Source: Paenibacillus sp. Root52
Lineage (GTDB): Bacteria; Bacillota; Bacilli; Paenibacillales; Paenibacillaceae
Assembly: GCF_001426865.1 (NCBI RefSeq)
Contig: NZ_LMFO01000001.1
Coordinates: forward strand, 985,602-1,049,601
Direction: 5' to 3'
DNA: 64,000 nucleotides
A program made the position numbers and the translations under genes. Shown one piece after another: positions 45,638-54,375 of the stretch. Below the pieces are notes generated by a model. It ran no database searches and was not told the origin of the DNA. It worked only from the letters and a program-made list of their open reading frames with translations. Each line of letters starts with the position of its first letter. The first letter of the stretch is position 1.

Positions 45638-45706
45638 CTAGGCTGAATCATAAATAATTTCACTAAACCATACATGAATTCTATGATTGTATTGATGTTG
45701 TACCAT
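45638..45706 (-). CDS. Possible 22-aa leader peptide of the ABC exporter operon
   Basis: An ATG with a good AGGAG site exactly 8 nt upstream (45715-45719) opens a 22-codon frame ending in TAG, 71 bp before the GTG start of the ABC gene. It starts MVQHQYNHRIHVWF and is rich in His and aromatic residues. Bacillus bmrCD is controlled by translation of a leader peptide, so a similar role is plausible. I could not identify a clear terminator/antiterminator pair between it and the ABC gene. Confidence 0.4.
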   Translation of the reverse strand: MVQHQYNHRIHVWFSEIIYDSA

Positions 45707-45894
45707 TTTACATTCTCCTACCTATCATTTATTTTGTTTCAAGATGATTCTGAATGATTACAACAATGCCAAAGCCTAACCAACGCTATAACTTGACCCT
45801 ACATCTCTTCACGAGCCAACACGAACAGACGTATACCTAATTCACATCCTTGATCGCCCCCTTTCTTATGAAACGTTTGCCTGCAGTGCACGAC

Positions 45895-45930
45895 AAAAAG
45901 CCATAGATGAACTAAGTTCATCTATGGCTT
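45895..45930 (-). terminator. Strong terminator of the orphan minus-strand unit
   Basis: AAGCCATAGATGAAC and GTTCATCTATGGCTT (45898-45930) form a 15-bp perfect stem with a 3-nt loop; on the minus strand TTTTT follows. On the plus strand there is no T-run. Confidence 0.8.
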
Positions 45931-45955
45931 CTATAACAAGAAGAATACCATTAGA

Positions 45956-46162
45956 TTATGTAACGTTACTGGCCTTCTCCTTGACATTCGCACTACGGAT
46001 GAGCGTCCATGACAGGATGCATAAACAGGACTGCCAGACGCTATCTTTAAGAGGTCGTTCAAAAAGTCGATTACTTTCTAGTTTCATCCCATCTTCTCGG
46101 TATGGAAACCCCGTCTCTTTGAACATGTACTCTAACGCAAATGGTTGTGTCATCATGCTCAT
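45956..46162 (-). CDS. Possible 68-aa protein of an orphan transcription unit
   Basis: This frame starts MSMMTQPFALEYMFKE and ends 26 bp before a strong terminator; a good sigma-A promoter lies 80 bp upstream. That placement is the only support: the ATG has no clear ribosome binding site and I recognise no family. ATG 46129 (MFKETG) is an alternative start. The transcript could equally be a small non-coding RNA of about 340 nt or a gene remnant. Confidence 0.3.
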   Translation of the reverse strand: MSMMTQPFALEYMFKETGFPYREDGMKLESNRLFERPLKDSVWQSCLCILSWTLIRSANVKEKASNVT

Positions 46163-46242
46163 GCGTATTCAGTTATCGATTAGACATCAATTTTGGCATG
46201 ATCATGATCACTACACCCACCCGTCTCACATATTTGATGTTT

Positions 46243-46272
46243 ATTGTATTCGTTTAAAGGTCAGTACGTCAA
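46243..46272 (-). promoter_or_regulatory. Sigma-A promoter of the orphan minus-strand unit
   Basis: On the minus strand TTGACG (46267-46272), an 18-bp spacer, TACAAT (46243-46248). It lies downstream of the stalk-domain gene and points to the terminator at 45895-45930. Confidence 0.6.
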
Positions 46273-46337
46273 GAACATATTTACTGAATTGTTATTTAAT
46301 TCATGTGATTAATAATGTGAACGTATGCTACGCACGC

Positions 46338-47153
46338 TTAATAACCTAAATATGGAATATCTCTGAGGTAGACTTTTATCTTATGCACCTTCCATATTCC
46401 TCTGCTGTACAATAGCTCAACATTTCGATCATATACATAATGGGAGTCACCGGTTAATGTATTCCCAAGAACATAAGATTGAGACAATGTTGCTGTTGTA
46501 CTGCTCGTATAATGAATGCCGGTTTCTGGAGCACCGAATAGCACTCCTTCACCCTGCAACTGCAGTCCATCCAGAATGGATTGAATCAATTGCTCCGTAA
46601 AATAGGGCTTAAAATACGCCCTTATTTGTTTAATATCTGGCATATTAGACGTTGCATCTAACTTGGTTAACAGTTCATTCAATCGGGTTTGAGTTAGTTT
46701 CTGAGCATCAGCAATCTGAACGGGATCAGGTTGCATACTGATCATGATATGGTGATTATCAAGACTAACATTTGCCTGCTTGGCTTCCTTGTTCCATTGT
46801 AGATCGGCTCCTAACGTTTGGCTGACAAATCGGAGCGGTACATATGCTGTTGCACGGATCAACTCAACGGGTGAATCCATAGATTCAACATAATCATTAA
46901 TATTAGCATTTTTGAAATTAACGGCCAGTGCAATTTTCTTATCATTTTTGGTCAAAAGAATGCTCTTCGAATATGCGTCCCATTGTACCTTTGCGCCCAA
47001 ATGCTGTGATACCACCCGCAGTGGAATGAGCACTCGATTATTCACGATGACCCCCGTATGAATCTCCGCTCGGCTCGTTTCAGCAAATCCAGGTACTGCT
47101 ATTATGCCGAAGAGAACGGATGCAACACATACGGATGTAATCTTCTTAAACAT
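46338..47153 (-). CDS. Exported protein with copper-amine-oxidase stalk domains
   Basis: A 271-aa secreted protein. Residues 1-24 (MFKKITSVCVASVLFGIIAVPGFA) are a signal peptide. Two stalk-like repeats follow: VLIPLRVVSQHLGAKVQWD and YVPLRFVSQTLGADLQWN, the copper amine oxidase N-terminal domain common in Paenibacillus surface proteins. The last 130 residues form an NTF2-like or unknown domain. The frame is open to 47276, but ATG 47153 has AGGAGG 6 nt upstream and begins the signal peptide. No catalytic domain is present; role at the cell surface unknown. Confidence 0.85.
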   Translation of the reverse strand: MFKKITSVCVASVLFGIIAVPGFAETSRAEIHTGVIVNNRVLIPLRVVSQHLGAKVQWDAYSKSILLTKNDKKIALAVNFKNANINDYVESMDSPVELIRATAYVPLRFVSQTLGADLQWNKEAKQANVSLDNHHIMISMQPDPVQIADAQKLTQTRLNELLTKLDATSNMPDIKQIRAYFKPYFTEQLIQSILDGLQLQGEGVLFGAPETGIHYTSSTTATLSQSYVLGNTLTGDSHYVYDRNVELLYSRGIWKVHKIKVYLRDIPYLGY

Positions 47154-47302
47154 ATTCAACCTCCTAGGTATAGATGATCGTTTTTCACTTTTCTCTATCC
47201 TAAGTAACGCTTCATACCCCATAGAAGTTACTGTGAACACATTTAGAAAGTTCGGATCACTGCAAACAGACCACACATATATTCGTTATGAAATATATTT
47301 GT

Positions 47303-48535
47303 TTATGCACTCTGCTGTACCGCGTGAGCCTCCCTCTCCCTCGTGATTAGCCGCTTGTGAGCAATCCATAGAAAAGGAAGTCCAAGCGCCGTGATCAACG
47401 CAAGCGGAAGAAATACAGCTATTCCATGTCCTCCGAATTGGCTCAGTAATAAACCACCCATAATCGGCGCCATAACGTTACCAAAATTGTTAAAACCAAT
47501 CGTGCCAAAGTACGTGCCTTTCCATTCTGGCTTCGCAATTCGATCAATCAGCATATCCATCATCGTAAATAACAACACTTCTCCAACGGTGAATAATACA
47601 ACACTTACCATCAGTAGAGCTGCGCCACTCGCCATACCGAACAGTAACAAACTTGCTGCAACCAAGAGATTACCCCAGATGAGGGGTACGAGTGGGGGCG
47701 CATTTCGAAATGCTCGCACGATAGGATATTGCACGATTAGCACCGTTACAGCATTAAGCGATAACATATAGGAGAACAACTGGCTTCCATTCTCAAACAT
47801 TGTACTACGCTCCATATATTGGGCAAGTGTTGAACCAAAATGTCCATAACCAAGTACACAGAATGTCGTTCCAATCAGTACCGGCAAAAATACACGGTCA
47901 CGTCCAGCCGTAGCCAAAGCATCGCGCAAGCGTGGTGCCTTCGCCTTCGAGGGCTGTGGTAGATTAGCATGTTGAAGCTGGAATTGTACTATTAACACCA
48001 GACCATAAGCGATGTATACAAGTCCCGAGATCAGAAATGGAAAAGTCGATTGCGATGACCCCAATTGAAATCCAATGATTGGACCAAATACAACCCCAAG
48101 ATTAATAGCGGCATACCTCAGATTGAATACAAGCAGTTTGTTCTCCGGTGGAGTGATATCAGATAACAGTGCCCGTGACGTTGGCTCAAAGACAGCGCGA
48201 CATAACCCATTGAGCGTATTCGCCACAAAGAACACCCATAAATACTCTGCCTCGGAAAAGATGAAAAAGGCCCCTGCCCAGCAAAAAATGGAGACCAACA
48301 TAACCAGTTTACGACCAATCCGATCTGAGATATAGCCGCCATAAAAGCTCACCATCACTCCAGCCAGTGAACTGACAGCGACTGTGAAGCCAGTTTCCGT
48401 CGGTGTCGCTCCAAGCACACTCGTTAGATAAATCGATAGAAACGGAATGCTCATCGAGGTTACCAAACGTCCAAACATCGTCCCAACAATGATTGTCCAA
48501 GCTAAAGGGTGAATCTGCCTTAAATGTTGCTTCAT
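47303..48535 (-). CDS. MFS transporter (DHA1, MdtG/YttB-like)
   Basis: A 410-aa protein with 12 helices. FYGGYISDRIGRKLVMLVS is a full MFS motif A, and SRALLSDITPPENKLLVFNLRYAAINLGVVFGP is the conserved TM4-5 region. AGGAG lies 9 nt before ATG 48535. It is divergent from the SgrR-like regulator (177 bp between start codons), like E. coli sgrR next to the sugar exporter setA, so export of a sugar or sugar-phosphate analogue is a possibility, but it could also be a drug exporter. Confidence 0.87.
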   Translation of the reverse strand: MKQHLRQIHPLAWTIIVGTMFGRLVTSMSIPFLSIYLTSVLGATPTETGFTVAVSSLAGVMVSFYGGYISDRIGRKLVMLVSIFCWAGAFFIFSEAEYLWVFFVANTLNGLCRAVFEPTSRALLSDITPPENKLLVFNLRYAAINLGVVFGPIIGFQLGSSQSTFPFLISGLVYIAYGLVLIVQFQLQHANLPQPSKAKAPRLRDALATAGRDRVFLPVLIGTTFCVLGYGHFGSTLAQYMERSTMFENGSQLFSYMLSLNAVTVLIVQYPIVRAFRNAPPLVPLIWGNLLVAASLLLFGMASGAALLMVSVVLFTVGEVLLFTMMDMLIDRIAKPEWKGTYFGTIGFNNFGNVMAPIMGGLLLSQFGGHGIAVFLPLALITALGLPFLWIAHKRLITREREAHAVQQSA

Positions 48536-48712
48536 TCGTATGTTCTCCTGTTCTCGTTGTTAACGTCTAGAAGGTCTGCCCTTCGTCTGTTGAATTATGT
48601 ATAATTGTATAGAACAAAGGGGGAAATAAAAGTGTAAGAAATCAAATAGACATTTCACCTTTTATTGAACTCTAATTTGAACAACATTTTTTATAAAGGA
48701 GATTATCTTTTC

Positions 48713-50479
48713 TTGGACACAACAACCGCTCATTATATGCGACTTACAACAGCGAATGAGGTTACATTTAAACTACATACACCGGTTCCCGTAACGATCG
48801 ATACCCTATCCACTGTCTTATGTTGCACGCCTCGAAATGTTAAATTCACCTTGCGAAAGTTGGAAGAGAAAGGCTTTATCCACTGGCAACCAGGGATTGG
48901 CAGAGGTCATCATTCCACCTTGACGTTACTTCGCAGTGAGAATGAAACGATAGAATCCAGCTTCATGGAGTTAATGGGCAAAGGAAAAATGAAAGAAGCC
49001 ATTGAATTCATTGGAGCTATGGAGAACAATGAGACTCTTCGGGAACAATTGCTAGATTCGTTATATAAACAAATGGGATTTCACAGCCATTCGGAAAGCT
49101 CTTCGGGTCAGGATGTTCTGCGTATGATGCGATCACGTAGATTGGCAGATCTGGATCCCGCATTTGTATATAATGCTTTTGAAACCTACTTGCTTGGGCA
49201 GGTGTGCAGTACATTGGTGACCTATGATGCCAAAACTGATACGTTCCTGCCTGATCTAGCCCACATGTGGGAAGGTAGTAAAGATCATCAAGTATGGACC
49301 TTCTATTTACGTAAGGGTGTGCGCTTCCACCACAATAGAATGTTGACATCTGAAGACGTTGAATTTACATTACAGCGTTTACGAAGAGTAAATAGTCCAG
49401 TTTTTTGGTTATATCGTGACATTGAACGGATCGAAGTTGCTGGAGATTACTGCATTCGCTTTTATTTGAGCCGTCCCAATCAATTCTTCTTGCATTTGTT
49501 CAGTTGTATTCCAATGACGATCCTCCCATACGATGTTGATGTATCCAAACAACTCATTGGCACTGGGCCTTTTCAGATTAGTGAGATCAATGAGGATTTA
49601 TTGAAACTTAGCGCATTTGATAACTATTACGGTATTCGTCCTTACCTTGATCAAGTCCATTTTTGGTTTGTGCCCGATCTTGAGTCCAATGAACGTCACT
49701 ATGAACTACCCGGAACGGATCGGTTGGAGCAATCTACTCATTACGCACAAACCAATAGTTTCAATTATCCTGCTCTAGGCTGTCAATATATGCTGTTCAA
49801 TTTTAATAAGCCTGGTATCTTTCATCACCCCAAGTTTCGGCAAGCAATGAAAATGGTCTATGATCCTGTTTCACTGGTAGCAGAACTGGGAGGCAATCGA
49901 ATTACGCCAGCAAACAGCTTTTTGCCTTGGAAAAGCGCCGAGCATCATTGGACTCCATCCTCACTTGAGCAAGCACGTAATCTGCTACACAGCAGCGGAT
50001 ATCTGAGTGAGACGCTCATATTATCGTACTCGGAGAATAAGGATGCCTTAACTGCCAACTGGCTTCAACAACGAGCACAGCAAATTGGCTTAAATATCGA
50101 ACTGTCTCCGACGAATGAATGTCTGTATCCTACTAATGCGATGAAAGCCGATCTTATTTTGGCAGAAGAAATTTTGGAGGAGGATTGGCAATATGGTATG
50201 ATTCATTTTTTTACGAATCGGTCGAATCACCTTCATATCTGCATGTCACCTCATTCGCTGAACGAGTTAGAACAGAAACTAGATTCGTTTGGACAGCTTG
50301 ATAACCATGCACGTGTACAGCTTTTAGATGAAGCTGAGGATATGCTGAGAGACAATGACTGGATTTTACATGGATGTCATATGAACAAAAGTGCTCAGCT
50401 GAACCAAAGTTTATTCGGCATGCAAACAGCTGATTTTGGCTATATGGACATTTCCAAGCTGTGGATTAAGAATCAATAG
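48713..50479 (+). CDS. SgrR-like transcriptional regulator
   Basis: A 588-aa one-component regulator. The first 90 residues form an SgrR-type winged HTH: DTLSTVLCCTPRNVKFTLRKLEEKGFIHWQPGIGRGHHS. From about 140 to the end it is a family-5 solute-binding domain (AHMWEGSKDHQVWTFYLRKGVRFHHNRMLTSEDVEFTLQRL), as in periplasmic peptide binders, used as a ligand sensor inside the cell. The frame could start at TTG 48665, but TTG 48713 is chosen because AAGGAG lies 11 nt upstream and none precedes the first. It probably controls the divergent MFS gene. Confidence 0.85.
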   Translation: MDTTTAHYMRLTTANEVTFKLHTPVPVTIDTLSTVLCCTPRNVKFTLRKLEEKGFIHWQPGIGRGHHSTLTLLRSENETIESSFMELMGKGKMKEAIEFIGAMENNETLREQLLDSLYKQMGFHSHSESSSGQDVLRMMRSRRLADLDPAFVYNAFETYLLGQVCSTLVTYDAKTDTFLPDLAHMWEGSKDHQVWTFYLRKGVRFHHNRMLTSEDVEFTLQRLRRVNSPVFWLYRDIERIEVAGDYCIRFYLSRPNQFFLHLFSCIPMTILPYDVDVSKQLIGTGPFQISEINEDLLKLSAFDNYYGIRPYLDQVHFWFVPDLESNERHYELPGTDRLEQSTHYAQTNSFNYPALGCQYMLFNFNKPGIFHHPKFRQAMKMVYDPVSLVAELGGNRITPANSFLPWKSAEHHWTPSSLEQARNLLHSSGYLSETLILSYSENKDALTANWLQQRAQQIGLNIELSPTNECLYPTNAMKADLILAEEILEEDWQYGMIHFFTNRSNHLHICMSPHSLNELEQKLDSFGQLDNHARVQLLDEAEDMLRDNDWILHGCHMNKSAQLNQSLFGMQTADFGYMDISKLWIKNQ

Positions 50480-50533
50480 GTAGTCCGATGATCACATCTA
50501 TACCACAACAGTCACATCTTAAATTGAATCCAA

Positions 50534-50562
50534 TAAAAAAAACGCCTTTAAGTTAAAGGCGG
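50534..50562 (-). terminator. Terminator of the prenyl-synthase fusion gene
   Basis: On the minus strand CGCCTTT, loop AACTT, AAAGGCG, then eight T residues; also located 55 bp past the convergent SgrR-like gene. Confidence 0.8.
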
Positions 50563-50593
50563 TTCTTCAATCTACTGTTATTGCTTCTATAAC

Positions 50594-52975
50594 TCACCGC
50601 TCTCGCCCAATGATATAATCTAACAAATGTCGGAGAAAAGGAATGGTCTTACGCATCTCATGCAATGCATCCGTGGCCTGGCAGTAGTGTTCCCACATCT
50701 CCTTCTTCGCACCTTCTTCACCAAGAATGGACACAAAGGTCGAGTTATTGTTTCGCACATCCTGACCTGCTGGTTTGCCAAGCACCAGATGATCTCCGAC
50801 CAGATCGAGCAGATCATCCTTAATCTGAAAAGCGATGCCTGCATGATAGGCGAATTTTTTCAGTGTGTCGATCTCGGATTCCGGAACCTGTGCCAATATA
50901 GCAGGCATGACGAGAGCCGCTTCAAAAGCAATGCCTGTTTTGTAAAAACAAATCTGGTTCAGTTGCTCCAGATTCAGCACTTTGCCTTTAGAATTCAAGT
51001 CCATCGCCTGTCCCATACACATGTCCTCCGCTTTTTGTGCAGAGTAGCGAATGAGTGAAAGTACCGTTCGGGCATCGAAACGATCCAGTGAGGATTGCTC
51101 GCCAATGGCTCTTTGAATCAAGTACAGACCCGTTAGCTCAGCTGTTGCACTATTATGCAAGTGATGCAATGTGGAGCGGCCGCGGCGTGTCGGTGCATTG
51201 TCCTGTGTAGGCAGATCATCGAAAATAAGAGAGGCAGTGTGCATATATTCGAGAGATCGCAAGAGTGGTACAATCGCTGCTTCCTGCAATCCGTATTCAC
51301 GTACTCCCATTACCCAAGTCAGAATGGGCCTTATTCGCTTACCATCCCCCTGAAGGCTGTAGTTCGCTGCATCAATAAGGGTTTCTTTCATTTCATGAAG
51401 TCCGTTTGGCTTAGAAATCTGTAGCTCCTTATTGATCTGTTCACGAACCGTGCGAATCGTATCTACAAACTCTTGCTTCTCCTTCTTGTCCTGTCGTAGA
51501 TGAATGACGACCTGATCACGAAGTAATTTATCCAGGAAATCGACATCATCGGCTTTCTGTACCATTTTCTGCACAAGTCGGTTGAACTCCGGTTGGCCGG
51601 ATGCCAGAATGTCCATAATTTCATTATATTTAGGCTGACCCAGACGTTCTCTACAGCGCTTAAGTCCATTGATGGCACGGTCGAGTATGACTTCACGAGT
51701 CTGATCATCTGAATGATATACGTCATGAATCAGGTGCGAGATTACAGTCCAATACAGCTCATAAGGGTTAATAAGATCCGGTCGCTGATCGCGATACGTC
51801 AGATAATATGTGTATGGGGTGACCGCCCCCTCCTCCAGATCGTCGAACATATCGGCAAAGTCATCCGCAAGTTGATTATAAATCCCATAATAGAAGGTAC
51901 GTAGATCAAACCCTTCATCCTCTGGCGCACTAAGAACGGAACGAACGATTAGTCGTGAAGAAGACGATTTGATAATGATTGGAATGTATAAGTCCTCATT
52001 CGAGTAATGACCGTTAGATAACGATTTGGCGCGATCTATCTCTTGGGATTGAAAAAACACATATGATTGCTGTAAAAAGGTTCGCTGCGTCTCGGGTCGC
52101 TGATAATTATGAATGTACTCAAATGCCTCGCGTAACTCCGCATGCACATATTGAATGACATAATGATGCTCCCCCTTCCACTCTTCGATGTCTGGGACAA
52201 CACCTGTCAGTAGTGCTTCACGGATCATAAGAGAATACTGTTCCTTCTCATCTACAGTGAGTGCCTGCGAATCCAACAAATCATCGATAAAGGGATAGGT
52301 TAATCCGTAAGAATACCCCAACCGAATTGCTGCATCTAATCGCTGAGCGCGTTCATCAGAGGGTGTCTTTTCATTCATATCATCCGTTACGTGCAGTACG
52401 ACACCAAGAATGATTTTGATCAGCTTACGCTGTGCATTCTCTGCATCCAATTCCTCAGGAATGTTAGCTGCCACGCTCTTCAGTTTGTTCATTACCCAGA
52501 TGATTGCAGATTCTACATTCTCCTTCTGAGACCACCGATACAAGGCAGCCAAACTGATATAATCCGGCTCTCTGTTCGATTGGGACGCAGATGATAAGAA
52601 GTACCGTTTCGTATCTTGAACAACTCGCTGAATGCGAGCCTGTGTATCTGGAGAATCCAGTGCTTTTCCTAAATCTCTCATATAAATGTAAGAAATACTG
52701 CGATCTAGATAATCGTCTAATTTCCCAGACACATTCAACCAGTGAATATAACGCTGAACGTCTTGAGGGTCTGGTTTTCGTTTACTTCGTGATAGGAAGG
52801 ATAACCAAGGAAAACGATGAATGTGTTTCTTTTGCCATAAATGAATATCTTGTGTAAGTTCAGTCGTATACGTATGATTCATAAGCTGTTTATGGAGGGA
52901 AGCAAAGTACTGCGCTGCCTTTTGCTCGGCTTGCCCATACTCTGCATCAACTCGCTCAATCAATGCGTTATTCAT
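50594..52975 (-). CDS. Two-domain polyprenyl synthetase-like protein
   Basis: A 793-aa soluble, all-helical protein. The C-terminal half (about 520-793) is a complete trans-isoprenyl diphosphate synthase: GKRIRP (545-550), first Asp-rich motif D586-D587-L-P-T-Q-D592 followed by RRGRST, KT near 680 and second Asp-rich motif D720-D-L-L-D724. The N-terminal half is not a known domain to me, yet it carries D231-D-L-L-D235 and D371-D-F-A-D375, 140 residues apart, close to the 134-residue spacing of the real motifs. It lacks GKRxRP and RRG. It may be a degenerate second synthase or a terpene-cyclase-like partner. Most synthases have about 300 residues. Monocistronic; GAGGT lies 10 nt before the ATG. 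Confidence 0.8.
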   Translation of the reverse strand: MNNALIERVDAEYGQAEQKAAQYFASLHKQLMNHTYTTELTQDIHLWQKKHIHRFPWLSFLSRSKRKPDPQDVQRYIHWLNVSGKLDDYLDRSISYIYMRDLGKALDSPDTQARIQRVVQDTKRYFLSSASQSNREPDYISLAALYRWSQKENVESAIIWVMNKLKSVAANIPEELDAENAQRKLIKIILGVVLHVTDDMNEKTPSDERAQRLDAAIRLGYSYGLTYPFIDDLLDSQALTVDEKEQYSLMIREALLTGVVPDIEEWKGEHHYVIQYVHAELREAFEYIHNYQRPETQRTFLQQSYVFFQSQEIDRAKSLSNGHYSNEDLYIPIIIKSSSSRLIVRSVLSAPEDEGFDLRTFYYGIYNQLADDFADMFDDLEEGAVTPYTYYLTYRDQRPDLINPYELYWTVISHLIHDVYHSDDQTREVILDRAINGLKRCRERLGQPKYNEIMDILASGQPEFNRLVQKMVQKADDVDFLDKLLRDQVVIHLRQDKKEKQEFVDTIRTVREQINKELQISKPNGLHEMKETLIDAANYSLQGDGKRIRPILTWVMGVREYGLQEAAIVPLLRSLEYMHTASLIFDDLPTQDNAPTRRGRSTLHHLHNSATAELTGLYLIQRAIGEQSSLDRFDARTVLSLIRYSAQKAEDMCMGQAMDLNSKGKVLNLEQLNQICFYKTGIAFEAALVMPAILAQVPESEIDTLKKFAYHAGIAFQIKDDLLDLVGDHLVLGKPAGQDVRNNNSTFVSILGEEGAKKEMWEHYCQATDALHEMRKTIPFLRHLLDYIIGRER

Positions 52976-53100
52976 AGGATGAAATACCTCAACTTCTATT
53001 AGTGTTAATTTCGTCAGCTCATGTTCTTAATTGGTATACGGCGAAATCACATTTTGGTTACGAAATTGATACGTATTGTTCAACCTACTACAGATAACAT

Positions 53101-53898
53101 TTATAAAATGGTAGACCACACCTTCACCGCGGTAAATGCGATGAGCACAATTAAACCATATCTTAGCAATTTCACATTTATCATCGAACTTACTCTGGAA
53201 CCCAGGGTAGCGCCAATCAAGCTACCAATGACAGTATATATGATGGGCTCAAGCGGTATATTCCCTCCTGATAATTTTCCGAGAACGCCCCCAATAGCTG
53301 ATATGAATACGATCGCTAGCGAGGAGGCAATTGTTATTCGGATTGGAATACGGAGTACTGTAAGCATAATTGGAATAAGAATGAACGCCCCGCCTGCTCC
53401 TACAATACCTGAGACGATACCAACTGCTCCAGCAGTAACTGAAGCAATGCCTTTGTTAAATTCAAGATCATCAGAGCTATCTATCGTTCCTCTGCTAGGG
53501 ATCAGCATAAGGACAATCGCAATAACCGCCAAAATTCCATAGATCAGATTAATCACTTGCTCGCTCAGATAACCGGATACCGACCCTCCGATTAGACTTC
53601 CCACAAGAATGCTGCTTCCCATATATCCGACTAGACCTCGATGAATATACGTCTTCTGATGAGGTGTACGATTTTGTTTTCGCTGATAGGCAACCACTCC
53701 AGACAATGAGGCAAAAAACACCTGAAACATGCTAATCGAAGATACTTCATGTGCCGAGAAAGGCTGCAAGCCTACGAGTGAAGGAACATACAGCAAAAGT
53801 GGGTAATTTATGATTGCTCCGCCTATACCTAACAACCCGGAGAAGAATGAACCCGTTAGACCAAGTATAAACATGATGATAAAAAGCATAACATCCAT
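53101..53898 (-). CDS. TauE/SafE family anion (sulfite) exporter
   Basis: A 265-aa membrane protein with about eight helices. Two homologous halves show GLLGIGGAIINYPLLL (about 22-37) and GIVGAGGAFILIPIML, the repeated motif of the TauE/SafE family, which exports sulfite, sulfoacetate or similar anions. GAAAGGGAG lies before ATG 53898. No sulfonate genes are adjacent, so the substrate remains open. It is separated by 125 bp from the prenyl-synthase gene and may be co-transcribed with it. Confidence 0.9.
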   Translation of the reverse strand: MDVMLFIIMFILGLTGSFFSGLLGIGGAIINYPLLLYVPSLVGLQPFSAHEVSSISMFQVFFASLSGVVAYQRKQNRTPHQKTYIHRGLVGYMGSSILVGSLIGGSVSGYLSEQVINLIYGILAVIAIVLMLIPSRGTIDSSDDLEFNKGIASVTAGAVGIVSGIVGAGGAFILIPIMLTVLRIPIRITIASSLAIVFISAIGGVLGKLSGGNIPLEPIIYTVIGSLIGATLGSRVSSMINVKLLRYGLIVLIAFTAVKVWSTIL

Positions 53899-54011
53899 CG
53901 GTTTTTCTCCCTTTCAAAATTCCGCAAAAAATATAACGAAAACAGTATACGTCTGCCCCAAAATCGGATATAATAATCCCAAGTAAATTAATCCGAAATG
54001 AGTGATTAAGC

Positions 54012-54182
54012 ATGTTCAACGTGTTGAAGACTCTTTTTGATAACAATTGTCCGCACTGCAACGAAAAATTACAAGTTCAACACGATGCCGTCTGCTCAAT
54101 AAAAGCTTGCTCTAAATGTCAATACAAGGAAGAGAGCTATGGCTCTCTTGGTGTACGCATTGTTTATGACACCACAAAATGA
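54012..54182 (+). CDS. Small zinc-ribbon protein
   Basis: A 56-aa soluble protein with two CxxC pairs, C13-P-H-C16 and C33-S-K-C36, the spacing of a zinc ribbon; C28 is an additional cysteine. The rest (YGSLGVRIVYDTTK) is beta-like. No strong ribosome binding site is visible, but the cysteine pattern and the bidirectional terminator at 54265-54306 support a real gene. It starts 114 bp from the divergent TauE gene. Function unknown; small Bacillus zinc ribbons of this size often bind nucleic acid or other proteins. Confidence 0.6.
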   Translation: MFNVLKTLFDNNCPHCNEKLQVQHDAVCSIKACSKCQYKEESYGSLGVRIVYDTTK

Positions 54183-54264
54183 TAAAACATATCTGTTTAT
54201 TGTATCACGATCGATGATGACTCCATAACATTTCTTTCAATATGTATAGGATTAAGATAAATAG

Positions 54265-54306
54265 AAAACGGTGCGAACGATTAATCGTTCAGCACCGTTT
54301 TTTGAT
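54265..54306. terminator. Bidirectional rho-independent terminator
   Basis: AAAACGGTGC..GAACGATT and AATCGTTC..GCACCGTTTT (54265-54301) form a near-perfect stem followed by T residues. It serves the zinc-ribbon gene and the convergent SDR gene. Confidence 0.85.
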
Positions 54307-54375
54307 TCTTTTTTTAGTAAATTGCGTTTGCAAAAGCTCACTTATTGAACAACCTCTTAAATTAAACCTTACACC

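Larger units (their letters stand above)
45567..46337. other. 771-bp interval with leader and orphan transcription unit
   Basis: It holds the leader ORF (45638-45706), about 190 bp with nothing recognisable, and a minus-strand unit bounded by a promoter (46243-46272) and a terminator (45895-45930) that contains a 68-codon frame. A 141-codon plus-strand frame (45924-46349) starts within the terminator and looks non-coding. Confidence 0.5.

Noticed and set aside
45895..46272. tmRNA, 6S RNA or RNase P RNA
   Set aside because: Size fits tmRNA loosely, but no tRNA-like 3' end, tag frame or conserved core could be found.
45924..46349. 141-codon plus-strand open frame
   Set aside because: It starts within a terminator stem, has no ribosome binding site, an unlikely composition rich in Ser/Arg/His/Cys, and lies opposite a promoter/terminator unit.
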